Below are positions 28,168 to 37,620 of a DNA stretch of 57,388 nt, piece by piece. The notes beneath the pieces were generated by a model. That model ran no database searches. It was given only the letters and a program-made list of their open reading frames with translations, and was not told where the DNA came from. The stretch is from assembly GCA_028698585.1 (NCBI GenBank), contig JAQVWG010000011.1:1-57388 (forward strand), read 5' to 3'. The stretch's first letter is position 1. Every line of letters starts with the position of its first letter. Source of the DNA: Clostridia bacterium (GTDB lineage Bacteria; Bacillota; Clostridia; Christensenellales; CAG-314). Position numbers and translations under genes: made by a program.

Positions 28168-28389
28168 TATCAACTATTCTACTGTAACACTTTTGGCCAG
28201 ATTTCGAGGTTTATCTGCATCATAATTCTTGCCCTTTGCTACGTTATAGGCAATCAGTTGTAAGGGCAATATACTCATTATCAACTATTCTACTGTAACA
28301 CTTTTGGCCAGATTTCGAGGTTTATCTGCATCATAATTCTTGCCCTTTGCTACGTAATAGGCAATCAGTTGTAAGGGCAATATACTCAA
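28168..28389. repeat. Almost perfect 111-bp tandem duplication of the glmS 3' end
   Basis: Unit 28279-28389 covers the last 35 codons of glmS, its stop codon and six downstream bases. Unit 28168-28278 repeats it with about one internal mismatch (ACGTTATAGG against ACGTAATAGG). The period equals 37 codons, so the copy is in the same frame but lies after the stop codon. It would encode the GlmS C-terminal tail again ([13 protein letters not shown]). Confidence 0.97.
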
Positions 28390-30216
28390 TAACGGCATGA
28401 ATAGGCTAGGGCTATATGGTAATAGGTAGTGATAATCTACCACTTCGTCCTGTAAATACTGTGCAAAACATGTTATCAACAGTACCTTGGCGCCACGTGC
28501 CTTGACTTCGTGCAGTGCTGTCATTGTTTTATCTGCTACATGCTTAACCGTGACAATACCTATAACAAGAGATTTGTCACTAATCAGCGCAATAGTCCCG
28601 TGCTTTAGTTCACCTGCTGGATAACCCTCGCTATGCATATAGGTTATCTCTTTCAGTTTAAGGCTACCCTCTAACGCTGTGGCGTAATCTATGTTTCGTC
28701 CGATGTAGAACACCGACTGGCTGTCTGCGACTATGTTAGATAACGCTTTCAATTCTTGTTGGTTATCAATAATTGACTTAGCTTGCGCATGCACTAAGGC
28801 TGACTGCTGTTCAAGTGAAGTGGTATCTGTATTCAACTTAATTCTCGCCAGTAACAATGCCAGACTTATAAACACGGCTAGTTGCCCACAATAGCTTTTT
28901 GTCGCTGCCACCCCCACTTCCTGCCCACATTTGGTGATGAATACGTAGTCTGCAATCGTTGTTATAGTAGATGTGGGTGCATTAGTTATTACCATAGTAG
29001 TCAATCCGCCTTTCTTGGCCAACTTGAGCGCAAATATAGTATCTGCCGTTTCACCCGATTGAGACACAGCTATAAATAGTGTTTTGCTGTGCATAATAGG
29101 GTTACGATATCTATATTCACTGGCAATATCCACTTCCACCGATACATTTGCCATTGCCTCTATTAGATACTTGGCTGTAACACAACTGTGATATGCAGTA
29201 CCACATCCCACTAGCATGATTCTGTCTATAGTACGGCAAAAGCGACTGAACGATACCATGTCTACACCTTGACCGAACCCAGCCATTGTGTCCTGAATAG
29301 ACAAGGGACATTGGCCGATTTCCATAATCATGTAGTCCTGTTGTTTATCTATGTGTTGCACGCGGTTATGCTCAATTGACATACTCGTCAATTGGACTGC
29401 GTCCATGTTGATATCATAACAACAGACTTTGTCTATATATACAGCACCTACACAGTCATCAGCCAGCACCAGTGCATTGTCACAACCGCCACCTAGAGCA
29501 CACACGTCGCTTGCAACGACAGCGTTATCTTGACCTAGTCCAATCAGTAATGGCGCACTTCGTTTGGCCACGAATATGCAGTCTTTACAGTGTTCACACA
29601 ATAATGCTATTGCAAATGAACCACTTAACTGCGCAAGAGCTCGGTTGATTGCTAGTAACACTAAATAAGCAGGGTCCATACAGCAATCACCTTCTTGCAT
29701 AACAGTATTCGGTTGTTGACCGATAGTAACTTGTTCAGTAATGTCGCAATGCGCCGAACTATCAACTGTCATATCAATAAATGTGCTGTTGTTGGCGCTG
29801 TTCTCACTGCAAATACTATTATAGTTGTCCCAAATCAAGTGGAGCATAACCTCGGTGTCTGTTTGACTGATAAATGTATGCCCATTGTTAATCAAATTAT
29901 GTTTGATTTGCGTAGCGTTCTCGATTATACCATTGTGCACGATAGAGAATACTCCGCAGTTGTGTGGATGTGCATTGATTTGAGTTGGTTTGCCGTGTGT
30001 TGCCCATCGAGTGTGCCCAATACCTATCCTGCCTTCAAGGATGTTCAAGTATTCTTTGAGTGTGTTAACTCGTCCACTCCTTTTGATGGTATGTATTCTT
30101 TCATCTATTACAGATATGCCTACAGAATCATAACCTCTGTATTCTAACGCGCTAAGACCATCATATATGTGTGTGCTTGCCCTCTCCTTTCCTATGTAGC
30201 CTACTATTCCACACAC
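28285..30216 (-). CDS. glmS: Glutamine-fructose-6-phosphate aminotransferase (GlmS)
   Basis: GlmS makes glucosamine-6-phosphate from fructose-6-phosphate and glutamine, the entry to amino-sugar and wall synthesis. The GTG start at 30216 follows GGGGGAG and places the nucleophile Cys at residue 2 after processing (MCGIVGYIG). The glutaminase domain spans about residues 1-260, and two SIS sugar-isomerase domains follow (motifs SQSGETADT, and SEGYPAGELKHG in the second). The tail [11 protein letters not shown] is the usual lid. At 643 residues it is about 35 longer than typical; the extra lies in the glutaminase domain near 130-175 (serine- and threonine-rich). It follows glmM with a two-base gap. 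No glmS ribozyme is possible between them. Confidence 0.96.
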   Translation of the reverse strand: MCGIVGYIGKERASTHIYDGLSALEYRGYDSVGISVIDERIHTIKRSGRVNTLKEYLNILEGRIGIGHTRWATHGKPTQINAHPHNCGVFSIVHNGIIENATQIKHNLINNGHTFISQTDTEVMLHLIWDNYNSICSENSANNSTFIDMTVDSSAHCDITEQVTIGQQPNTVMQEGDCCMDPAYLVLLAINRALAQLSGSFAIALLCEHCKDCIFVAKRSAPLLIGLGQDNAVVASDVCALGGGCDNALVLADDCVGAVYIDKVCCYDINMDAVQLTSMSIEHNRVQHIDKQQDYMIMEIGQCPLSIQDTMAGFGQGVDMVSFSRFCRTIDRIMLVGCGTAYHSCVTAKYLIEAMANVSVEVDIASEYRYRNPIMHSKTLFIAVSQSGETADTIFALKLAKKGGLTTMVITNAPTSTITTIADYVFITKCGQEVGVAATKSYCGQLAVFISLALLLARIKLNTDTTSLEQQSALVHAQAKSIIDNQQELKALSNIVADSQSVFYIGRNIDYATALEGSLKLKEITYMHSEGYPAGELKHGTIALISDKSLVIGIVTVKHVADKTMTALHEVKARGAKVLLITCFAQYLQDEVVDYHYLLPYSPSLFMPLLSILPLQLIAYYVAKGKNYDADKPRNLAKSVTVE

Positions 30217-30218
30217 CG

Positions 30219-31508
30219 TTAACTCCCCCCATTTACCACCATATTTACTTTTGTTGCCAGCAAATCTGCTATCTCTCTTGTTTGCTGATAGTCACTTCCC
30301 TCTGCCATTATTCTTATCTTGGGCTCTGTGCCGGACGCACGAACGAGTATTCTGCCTTGGTATTGCTGTCGTATGCTATCAATCTCGCTGTTTAGCCAAC
30401 TATTATGCATAATCTCGTCCTTATTTATTACGTCTAGCGCGATGTTACATTGAGGATATAATATGTAATCGCACATAGAAGATATAGGCATACTACAATT
30501 ATCTATCATCTTACACAGTGTCAGAGCAGTATATAATCCGTCACCGGTAGTTGAGGGAAGACATATAATATGTCCGGACTGTTCGCCACCTAACCACGCG
30601 AATGTAGCAAGCATTTTTTCCACCACGTACTTGTCACCAACGTCAGTTCGAAGTAACGATATTCCTTTGTCTGCCAGTGCATTCTGTATGCCCATGTTCG
30701 TGTGGTGTGTCCCTATAACCAGATTATTGGGTAATCTGTTATGCTGTTTAAGGTACACTGCGATACAGTATAGAATACAATCGCCGTCTAGCACTTGACC
30801 GTTGTTATCAACAGCGATTATTCTGTCGCCGTCGCCGTCGAACGCTACACCTAACTGTGCTTTTTTCTTCAACACTTTATCTACTATATTTTCTACGAAT
30901 AAACAACCACAATTCTCATTGATTTTGCCGTCGAGACTGTCATTATAATAGTCTGCATTCATTAAGAGCCTCTCAAATGCTCTATGAGCCAACTGGCTAG
31001 TGCTCCCGTTGGCAGTATCGACCACAACGCTGATAGATTGTAGGCTTGTGCGACTTACAGATAAACAGTAGTTAATATATTCCTCATCGCACATATTAAC
31101 ACTGTTGATACTTATACATTTCTTATAGTTGACAGCGCACATTTTTTGCTGAATACTGCGCTCCATATTACCGGCTATTTTGTAGCCTAAATTGTCAAAA
31201 ATCTTGATACCATTGTACTGCTCAGGGTTATGGCTGGCAGTCAGCATTACACCCCAGTCGCATATTGCCTGTTTAGTCATGTATGCCACGCAGGGTGTCG
31301 AGGTAATGCCTAGGTTAAGGACCTTGCCACCAGCTGTTGTTACACCCTTGCAGAAGTATGATAGCAGTTGTTCCCCACTTGGTCGGTTGTCTCGCCCGAC
31401 GACCACAATATTACCTGCGCCAGACAGTGCATAACCGCACTTGTACGCCAGAATATTAAGGTCGTCATCGGCTATCACTCTTATACCATCCGTCCCAAAG
31501 TAATTCAT
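30219..31508 (-). CDS. glmM: Phosphoglucosamine mutase (GlmM)
   Basis: GlmM converts glucosamine-6-phosphate to glucosamine-1-phosphate, the step after GlmS. The 429-residue protein shows FGTDGIR at the N-terminus, the phosphoserine loop TASHNPEQYNG, the metal loop AFDGDGDRI, the sugar loop GGEQSGH and the phosphate loop RASGTEPKIRI. It is slightly shorter than the usual 445-450. It lies directly upstream of glmS, so the two consecutive pathway steps share one transcript. GGTGG lies before the ATG. Confidence 0.95.
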   Translation of the reverse strand: MNYFGTDGIRVIADDDLNILAYKCGYALSGAGNIVVVGRDNRPSGEQLLSYFCKGVTTAGGKVLNLGITSTPCVAYMTKQAICDWGVMLTASHNPEQYNGIKIFDNLGYKIAGNMERSIQQKMCAVNYKKCISINSVNMCDEEYINYCLSVSRTSLQSISVVVDTANGSTSQLAHRAFERLLMNADYYNDSLDGKINENCGCLFVENIVDKVLKKKAQLGVAFDGDGDRIIAVDNNGQVLDGDCILYCIAVYLKQHNRLPNNLVIGTHHTNMGIQNALADKGISLLRTDVGDKYVVEKMLATFAWLGGEQSGHIICLPSTTGDGLYTALTLCKMIDNCSMPISSMCDYILYPQCNIALDVINKDEIMHNSWLNSEIDSIRQQYQGRILVRASGTEPKIRIMAEGSDYQQTREIADLLATKVNMVVNGGS

Positions 31509-31936
31509 TCAACCACCCAATAAATCAATAATAATATATTATATTGTCAACTATGTAAAAGTGTTAAACGCATTACCATTCGGCTACAATTATTAACTCG
31601 CCACGCAGTATTAATTGTAGCCAAAAAACGCACCTCTTGTTATGTAAGTGCTAACAATAAGAATAAACACCCCTTGTTAAAGGAGTGTTTGATAATGTAA
31701 ATAATTAATAACGAGTATGTTATTCAACAGATATGCAGTTGCACCCTAGAGTAACACAGTCGGTATAGCATTGATAATTACGGTTAGTCATACACTACTA
31801 TCCGTTGTAGTAGCGCGCTTGTGTAATAATCATTCATAACTTGTCAATCAATGTGTTATGCAATCGTATCATCAGTTACATTTAGTTGGTACGCATATTG
31901 CTGTCAGTATGGGGTGATAATCGTTTTATAATATAA
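31509..31936. other. Gene-free gap with a terminator upstream of glmM
   Basis: No gene seen. The gap holds the terminator listed at 31665-31690 and probably the glmM promoter close to 31509-31560, where the sequence is AT-rich, but I cannot pick a convincing pair of boxes. I looked for the conserved core of a glmS ribozyme and did not find it. Confidence 0.4.
31665..31690 (-). terminator. Probable terminator of the MATE/phosphodiesterase/FAH operon
   Basis: An 11-pair stem with one mismatch (AAACACTCCTT.../...AAGGGGTGTTT on the minus strand, four-base loop) is followed by a T-rich TTTATTCTTATT. It lies about 250 bases after the FAH-family stop codon, somewhat far. Confidence 0.55.
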
Positions 31937-32695
31937 TTATTCGATGTCCTGTACAACTGTATTAATAAGGCTACCAATCTGTTCTATTTTCACCTCTACC
32001 TTATCGCCAACTCTAAGTTCGCCAACGCCTGCTGGAGTGCCTGTCAAGATGATGTCACCAGGCAACAGTGTTGTCCATTGACTTATAAACTCAATTAAGT
32101 CGGGCACATTATAGATAAGATCCGCTGTGTTGCCTGCCTGCACTGCCACATCATTGACATATGTGCTGATTGACAGATTACTACTGTCAACATCCGTTGC
32201 TATATATGGGCCAACTGGGCAGAAGGTATCGAATCCTTTGCCCCGAGTCCACTGAAAATCGCTTCTCTGTATCTTGCGCTCGGTAACGTCATTAGCACAC
32301 GTATAGCCTAATACGTACTCAAGTGCTCTGTCTGCACTGACTTTATGCGCTTTTCTGCCCATTACTATGGCAAGTTCTCCCTCATAGTGCACAAGTGTTG
32401 CAATAGACGGATACACAATATTTCCATTGTGCTCGAGTAGGCATGTGCTCGGCTTGATAAATACTGCCGGTACCTGCCTTAATTCTCTGCCCATTTCCTT
32501 GGCATGCTCAGCATAGTTGACACCTATACATATAATTTTGCTCGGCTGTACCGGCACCAACAGTTTATCGATTTCGACTACCCTGTCGGTAACTGTATAC
32601 TGTCCATATATATCACCATCTATCAAGTAATACGTTTCGCCCATGTAGTTGCAGTACTTAATACCCTCTTTAGTCAATACCCTTGCTATCTTCAT
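31937..32695 (-). CDS. Fumarylacetoacetate hydrolase-family enzyme
   Basis: The 252-residue protein has the FAH C-terminal-domain fold used by fumarylpyruvate hydrolases, hydratases and oxaloacetate decarboxylases. Motifs: KIICIGVNYAEHAKE, then the metal ligands in HYEGELAIVMG (Glu-x-Glu type) and the aspartate in GYTCANDVTER, followed by FDTFCPVGPYI, GDIILTGTPAGVG and a final strand. AGATAACT with GGGAGA precedes the ATG. The exact reaction is not readable; oxaloacetate tautomerase or acylpyruvase activity is known in the family. It follows the phosphodiesterase gene closely. Confidence 0.88.
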   Translation of the reverse strand: MKIARVLTKEGIKYCNYMGETYYLIDGDIYGQYTVTDRVVEIDKLLVPVQPSKIICIGVNYAEHAKEMGRELRQVPAVFIKPSTCLLEHNGNIVYPSIATLVHYEGELAIVMGRKAHKVSADRALEYVLGYTCANDVTERKIQRSDFQWTRGKGFDTFCPVGPYIATDVDSSNLSISTYVNDVAVQAGNTADLIYNVPDLIEFISQWTTLLPGDIILTGTPAGVGELRVGDKVEVKIEQIGSLINTVVQDIE

Positions 32696-32715
32696 AGTTA
32701 TCTCCCTTGTTATTC

Positions 32716-33258
32716 CTACAATGTTATGGATTGTATGACTTCACCTGTTAATAAATCCTTAAGTGCTATACAGTGCTCGCTCAGACACGCATAAGAGTAC
32801 TTACTGTCTCCCCTAGGCATAGATACAGAGCCAGTATTACACACAATTATATCTTGTAGTCTGTATATACACCCTTCGTGCGTATGCGCATACATCAGTA
32901 TGTCATAGTCGCCTGGCGGCACGTTATAACTGTTATAGATATGGCCATGAGTGACAAAAACTCTCTTGCCAGCACACTCAATTATGCCACTGTCGTTGAA
33001 TGTAAAGTTCGATACCGTTACATCCACTTGACTATCGCAGTTACCCTGTACAACATACAGCTTGTCTGCCATTTCGTTGAGCATTTGACACACTGTAATG
33101 GGTAGATAATCCTTGGTCAACGGATTCCTTATGCCATGATAATATAGGTCGCCCAATAGAACCAGTTTGTCGGCTTTTTCGCTCGACATTCGGTCTAGTA
33201 GCATTCTGCAATAGAACGTACTACCATGTATATCGCCTGCAAAAATTGTTTTACTCAT
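32716..33258 (-). CDS. YfcE/MJ0936-family metallophosphodiesterase
   Basis: Start placed at the ATG at 33258 (MSKTIFAGDIHG), which matches the family N-terminus; a GTG at 33270 would add four residues. The 180-residue protein has the metallophosphoesterase signature: GDIHG, VLLGDLYYHG, QGNCDSQ, VFVTHGHIYN and AHTHEG. Two metals (usually manganese) hydrolyse phosphodiesters. The length is normal. It sits in a tight row with the FAH-family gene; the physiological substrate is unknown. Confidence 0.9.
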   Translation of the reverse strand: MSKTIFAGDIHGSTFYCRMLLDRMSSEKADKLVLLGDLYYHGIRNPLTKDYLPITVCQMLNEMADKLYVVQGNCDSQVDVTVSNFTFNDSGIIECAGKRVFVTHGHIYNSYNVPPGDYDILMYAHTHEGCIYRLQDIIVCNTGSVSMPRGDSKYSYACLSEHCIALKDLLTGEVIQSITL

Positions 33259-33318
33259 AATTCTATCCACTTATTGTCTTATTCTGTATAGTGTTCACGT
33301 CGCAGTAATTTATTGTCA

Positions 33319-34860
33319 TTAATTATTAGTATTATCGTTCCCTTGTATATCAGTAGATACGCACTCAACTGCCTTGCACTCTATAGATTGACAACTGGTT
33401 GAAGTACACTCAATGCTGGTGTTTACTATGTCCTCAGGTTGTTGAGTATTTATCAACTGTTTTCCACCTATATTCAACACTCCGTTCCATTTTTTGATTA
33501 AGTAGTATATCAAAAACAGCAAGAAGTTGGTAACCCATGATATTGGATGTACGAAGAATAATACATCTATAGTCGGCCATATAGGTACTATCACATATAG
33601 CCAGAACACCCTCACTCCGCCTATCCCAATAAGCGCAATACTAGCAGATGTAACCGTCTTTCCCACCCCTCTCAATGTTCCAGATAACACCTCCGTCAGT
33701 CCGAACACGGTGTAGAAAGGTATAATATAACACATTGCTCTTGCGCCTATGTCAATAACTGCCTTTTCCTCACTAAATATGCCGATTATCGGCCTTCTCC
33801 ATATCAGCATAGGAACTATAACCAGCAATGCGGTACACAGAGCCAATGCACTACCCACGAATACGCCTTTTTTGACTCTGTCGTACTTTCTTGCGCCAAC
33901 ATTCTGTCCTGCGAACGTGTTGACTGCTATGCCGAATGATTGTATGGGTGCATATGTAAGGGTATCCACCTTGTTGGCGGCAACCCACCCTGCCATAACG
34001 ACTGAATTAAAGTTGGCTCCTAGGCTGGCTTGCAGTAACAAATTGGCTATAGAAAACATACTTGTCTGCAATCCTATGGGCAGTCCGACTTTGATAATCT
34101 TGCCAATCAACACAGAGTCTGGTTTAAGTTTTTTTGCTGACAATCTGCAAGGAGACTTAGTTAAAATGAGGTTGAGTAGCACCAGTATGGCAGATACTGT
34201 CTGTGCGATTACTGTCGCCCAAGCAGCACCCTTAATTCCCCAGCCGAAATCCTTAACGAATAGGAAATCAAGAACACAGTTAATGATTGCACATACAATC
34301 AGATATAGTAACGGCGCAAAGGAATTGCCTATCGCACGCAGTATGGCAGATCCCATATTATAGAACAACACCGATACTGCGCCAACAAAATATATTTGGA
34401 GATATTGTGTGGAATAATCTATTACGTCACTGGGAGATTGTATGAGCAATAGTATGGGGCGAGCTAGGAAAAATCCTGCAACAGAGATAGCCACCCCACA
34501 GGTTATTGCCAGTATAATGATATTGTGTACCGTTCTGCTCACGTTATCGTAATCCTTAGCCCCATAGTACTGTGCTACAATCACGCCACCTCCTGCACCT
34601 AGGCCAAGAAACAGACACATTAGCAGATTAGATATAGAGTTATTAGCGCCCACTGCAGCAAGCGCTTCATGACCGACATACCTGCCAACAACAATAGAAT
34701 CAACTACATTATATAGCTGATGAAAAACGTTGGTAAACAGTATAGGCAGTGCGAATAGGAGTAACTGTATGAGTATGTTGCCCTGAGTTAAATCTTTTTT
34801 GTCCTGACGAGCGCTGTGATGTGGATAACTTTTAATCGTTGACTGTATGCTGTATTTCAT
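33319..34860 (-). CDS. MATE-family efflux transporter
   Basis: This 513-residue protein has about 12 hydrophobic segments in two related halves. The opening LTQGNILIQLLLFALPILFTN and VDSIVVGRYVGHEALAAVGA are typical of MATE drug/sodium or proton antiporters of Clostridia, and QNVGARKYDRVKKG repeats the pattern in the second half. A 45-residue hydrophilic C-terminal tail rich in Cys, Ser and Thr (SIECTSTSCQSIECKAVEC) is unusual. The start has only a weak ribosome site. It is the first of three closely spaced genes with the phosphodiesterase and the FAH-family enzyme. Confidence 0.9.
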   Translation of the reverse strand: MKYSIQSTIKSYPHHSARQDKKDLTQGNILIQLLLFALPILFTNVFHQLYNVVDSIVVGRYVGHEALAAVGANNSISNLLMCLFLGLGAGGGVIVAQYYGAKDYDNVSRTVHNIIILAITCGVAISVAGFFLARPILLLIQSPSDVIDYSTQYLQIYFVGAVSVLFYNMGSAILRAIGNSFAPLLYLIVCAIINCVLDFLFVKDFGWGIKGAAWATVIAQTVSAILVLLNLILTKSPCRLSAKKLKPDSVLIGKIIKVGLPIGLQTSMFSIANLLLQASLGANFNSVVMAGWVAANKVDTLTYAPIQSFGIAVNTFAGQNVGARKYDRVKKGVFVGSALALCTALLVIVPMLIWRRPIIGIFSEEKAVIDIGARAMCYIIPFYTVFGLTEVLSGTLRGVGKTVTSASIALIGIGGVRVFWLYVIVPIWPTIDVLFFVHPISWVTNFLLFLIYYLIKKWNGVLNIGGKQLINTQQPEDIVNTSIECTSTSCQSIECKAVECVSTDIQGNDNTNN

Positions 34861-34888
34861 CTATGTTTGATAACCTGTATATATTAAT

Positions 34889-36037
34889 CTATAATTCGAA
34901 CCGTTTAGGTTTATTGCTCTTGTCTAAGTACATATTGGCATCTGCCACCTTGAGCAGTGCGTCCATGTCATCTCCGTCCTTGGGATAGTGCGCTTCACCT
35001 ATCCCACAGCCGTAATACTTAATTGTGGGATGAGTGTCCATCCATAACTGATTGCGCAACGCCAACTCGAATATCTCTTTAAGCTCCTGCGTACCTGTAT
35101 ATATGCAGACGAACTCATCGCCAGATACCCTATACATCTTGCCAGACTCTCCGAGCAACTTAACTGCCTTAGATGCGAATAATGCTATGTAATTATCTCC
35201 ATACGAATGACCATAACTATCGTTAATGTTCTTCAGCCAGTTAATATCTACATAAATGAGCTTAAATGAATCTTGTTTATTCAACAACTCTTTAATGTCA
35301 ATGTATAATTTGGTCCTGTTGTTGAGTTGGCATAGTGCATCGGTGTATGCCAACTTCTCCAACTCTTCCTTCCTAATCTCGCTATTAGATAGTCGGTAGT
35401 ACGCCACATAACTTAATATACCATCCGCACCTACTAGTATTGCCAGTGATGTATCCAACCAAATGAAGTCGAACATAAACGCTTGACTGCCAATCATTAT
35501 GGTTATAAACCATATCCCCGTAACTACGGTGAGGAAAAACTCGTTCGATATGGTCAAGGTGTTAAGCATCTTGATGTAATTACGCTTGACGAAGCGGGCA
35601 AAAAACATTCCAGATATCAGGTATATACTGCTTTGCACCACGAACATATGTAACATTATATTCTGTGATTCACACAACGTTACAAGTGCAACGGCAATGT
35701 AATATACGAAATACGTGTAAGACCAAGTGGTGAATACTATACTGACCTTACGCATGAATCGTCCGCTGTATAATAGCTGGCAGAATGGTACGTACAGCCA
35801 CCCTACCAATAATACCAATCCGTTGCCCGTCTCAAGCATCAGTCTTGTTCCCATCTTCAGTACCAACACAGTGGAGGGAATTATCGCAAAAGTAAATAGG
35901 GCTGTCAGTAATGCAGTAACCCATCTGCTGTACTTACGTTGACAGCAACTATCCACGGTGAACATATTGAAGAAGATCATTTCAATGGCAACTAGCGAAC
36001 CGAATATTATACGCTGTGCGGAATAACCAAATATCAT
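34889..36037 (-). CDS. Membrane-bound diguanylate cyclase (GGDEF domain)
   Basis: Start placed at the ATG at 36037 because GGAGG ends seven bases upstream; this gives 382 residues. The N-terminal 210 residues carry about seven to eight transmembrane helices. The C-terminal GGDEF domain contains YTDALCQLNNRTKLY, YVDINWLKNINDSYGH and the active-site loop read as VSGDEF, i.e. Ser-Gly-Asp-Glu-Phe, a variant compatible with cyclase activity. GIGEAHYPKDG and the final ANMYLDKSNK complete the fold. It makes cyclic di-GMP in response to a signal sensed in the membrane. No EAL or PilZ partner is in the window. Confidence 0.9.
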   Translation of the reverse strand: MIFGYSAQRIIFGSLVAIEMIFFNMFTVDSCCQRKYSRWVTALLTALFTFAIIPSTVLVLKMGTRLMLETGNGLVLLVGWLYVPFCQLLYSGRFMRKVSIVFTTWSYTYFVYYIAVALVTLCESQNIMLHMFVVQSSIYLISGMFFARFVKRNYIKMLNTLTISNEFFLTVVTGIWFITIMIGSQAFMFDFIWLDTSLAILVGADGILSYVAYYRLSNSEIRKEELEKLAYTDALCQLNNRTKLYIDIKELLNKQDSFKLIYVDINWLKNINDSYGHSYGDNYIALFASKAVKLLGESGKMYRVSGDEFVCIYTGTQELKEIFELALRNQLWMDTHPTIKYYGCGIGEAHYPKDGDDMDALLKVADANMYLDKSNKPKRFEL

Positions 36038-36233
36038 TTGAAAACCTCCTATAGTAAATAAAAAAACCAACAACATAGTGTTGCAGGTAAGCTGATAGAG
36101 TTGCATCCAATGTCCCAACACATCAGTTCACTAATTATAGTATCAAAAAATGTGATAAAATGCAACACTTTAGCGATATTCATTTTGTACTACTCGACAT
36201 TCATATATTATACGCCGATAAAACTTAATATTG

Positions 36234-36262
36234 TTGCCAAAAAATGTAAACTGCGTTATAAT
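36234..36262 (+). promoter_or_regulatory. Promoter of the lone ABC ATPase gene
   Basis: TTGCCA (36234-36239), 17 bases, TATAAT (36257-36262). The ribosome site AAAGAGG and the ATG at 36293 follow. Confidence 0.75.
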
Positions 36263-36292
36263 CTAATTACTATTAAAGAGGTATTATTATTT

Positions 36293-37105
36293 ATGGCAGA
36301 TTTTGACAAACTCACGGCGGATAAGAAACTATCTTCTCCATTGTATCCCGACTTAGCAGACGTGGTAAAAATATCTAATTTTACCAAGACCTACGCAGGT
36401 AGCACTAAACCGTCTATAGATAATCTATCACTGACAATCAACAAGGGTTGTGTTTATGGATTCCTTGGACATAACGGTGCCGGTAAATCTACCACTATCA
36501 AATCGCTTGTAGGCATACAGACAATTACTCAGGGCAGAATATCGGTTTTTGGCTACGACATCACTAAACAACCGTTAGAGGCTAAGCTCAACATAGGATA
36601 CGTATCAGATAACCATGCAGTCTACGAGAAATTGACAGGCAGGGAGTATGTCAACTACGTCGCAGACCTATACCTAGTACCCAAGCAGGAGAGGGAAAGT
36701 AAACTTGATAAATATTTACAGATGTTCTCCTTAACAGACGCTATTGACAGTGAGATAAGCAGTTACTCACACGGCATGAAACAGAAGATTGTTGTGATAT
36801 CATCGCTTATGCACGACCCGAAGATATGGGTACTGGATGAACCATTGACTGGACTTGATCCAACCAGCAGTTGGCAAATCAAAGAATGTATGAGAGAACA
36901 TGCCAATAAGGGCAACATAGTATTCTTCTCCTCTCACGTGATAGAAGTAGTAGAAAAAATCTGTGACAAAATATTTATCATAGGACATGGCAAACTGATA
37001 GGTGAATGGGCTCTTGCAGACCTCGAAAAACAAGGCACCTCGCTAGAAGAACTGTATATGACATATGTCAGCAGTCAGAACATCGTAACAGACGTAATTA
37101 AGTAA
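36293..37105 (+). CDS. ABC transporter ATP-binding protein (ABC-2 exporter type), no permease adjacent
   Basis: Start chosen at the ATG at 36293 because it lies directly after a good promoter and AAAGAGG; the frame is open further upstream but would overlap the divergent gene. The 270-residue ATPase has Walker A GHNGAGKST, signature SHGMKQK, Walker B WVLDEPLTGLDP and the switch histidine in SSHVIEVVEK. In place of the usual Q-loop glutamine I read Y-V-S-D-N-H, as in other ABC-2-type ATPases. Such proteins power export of polysaccharides, lipids or peptides with a separate permease. No permease gene follows; the next 490 bases are repeats. Confidence 0.9.
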   Translation: MADFDKLTADKKLSSPLYPDLADVVKISNFTKTYAGSTKPSIDNLSLTINKGCVYGFLGHNGAGKSTTIKSLVGIQTITQGRISVFGYDITKQPLEAKLNIGYVSDNHAVYEKLTGREYVNYVADLYLVPKQERESKLDKYLQMFSLTDAIDSEISSYSHGMKQKIVVISSLMHDPKIWVLDEPLTGLDPTSSWQIKECMREHANKGNIVFFSSHVIEVVEKICDKIFIIGHGKLIGEWALADLEKQGTSLEELYMTYVSSQNIVTDVIK

Positions 37106-37198
37106 TTACGCGCTGATTCCTGCAAATATTTACAAGGTGCTTATCATGTTATGTGATTACACTTAGTTATCTTATATATATCGTTATAGATAAACAGC

Positions 37199-37620
37199 GG
37201 GCAGATAAATATCTGCCCACTTATCATGATAAATATTAACACGTTGCGCCTTATCGTATTCTTAATCCCTAGTGTAGCACTTACATTTTTGGTATATTTA
37301 TTCCAGTTCTAACGCTTGATTAGAGTTGTATAGGGTATAAACAATGGGCAGAGATAATCTATCCTGCCCATTTATTGTTAAGTATTTCACACTGTATCTT
37401 GCCCTACTATTAATGGTTAGTGTGGCACATAATGTTTTTTGGAATATTTTTGCAAGCCCTAGCTCTTGATTAGGCTTATAGAGTATAAGAACAATGAGCA
37501 GATATCAATCTGCCCATTTATCATTATAAATATTAACACGTTGTGCCTTATCGTATTCTTAACCCTAGTGTAGCGCTTACATTCTTTGGATTATTTATTC
37601 CAGCCCCAACTCTTGAGCTG
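37199..37620. repeat. Tandem array of 147-150 bp units entering the CoA-transferase gene, each with a hairpin
   Basis: Units start at 37199, 37346 and 37496. Each opens with a hairpin of the form GGGCAGAT...ATCTGCCC (perfect in unit 1, one or two changes in units 2 and 3). About 95 bases later comes the segment that in unit 3 is the stop codon and last codons of the CoA-transferase gene (stop at 37595). Unit 1 is closer to unit 3 than unit 2 is. The hairpins could act as weak terminators for both converging genes. The gap 37106-37198 shows nothing more. Confidence 0.9.

Noticed and set aside
31509..31936. glmS ribozyme upstream of the glmM-glmS operon
   Set aside because: The conserved ribozyme core was not found, and between glmM and glmS there are only two bases.
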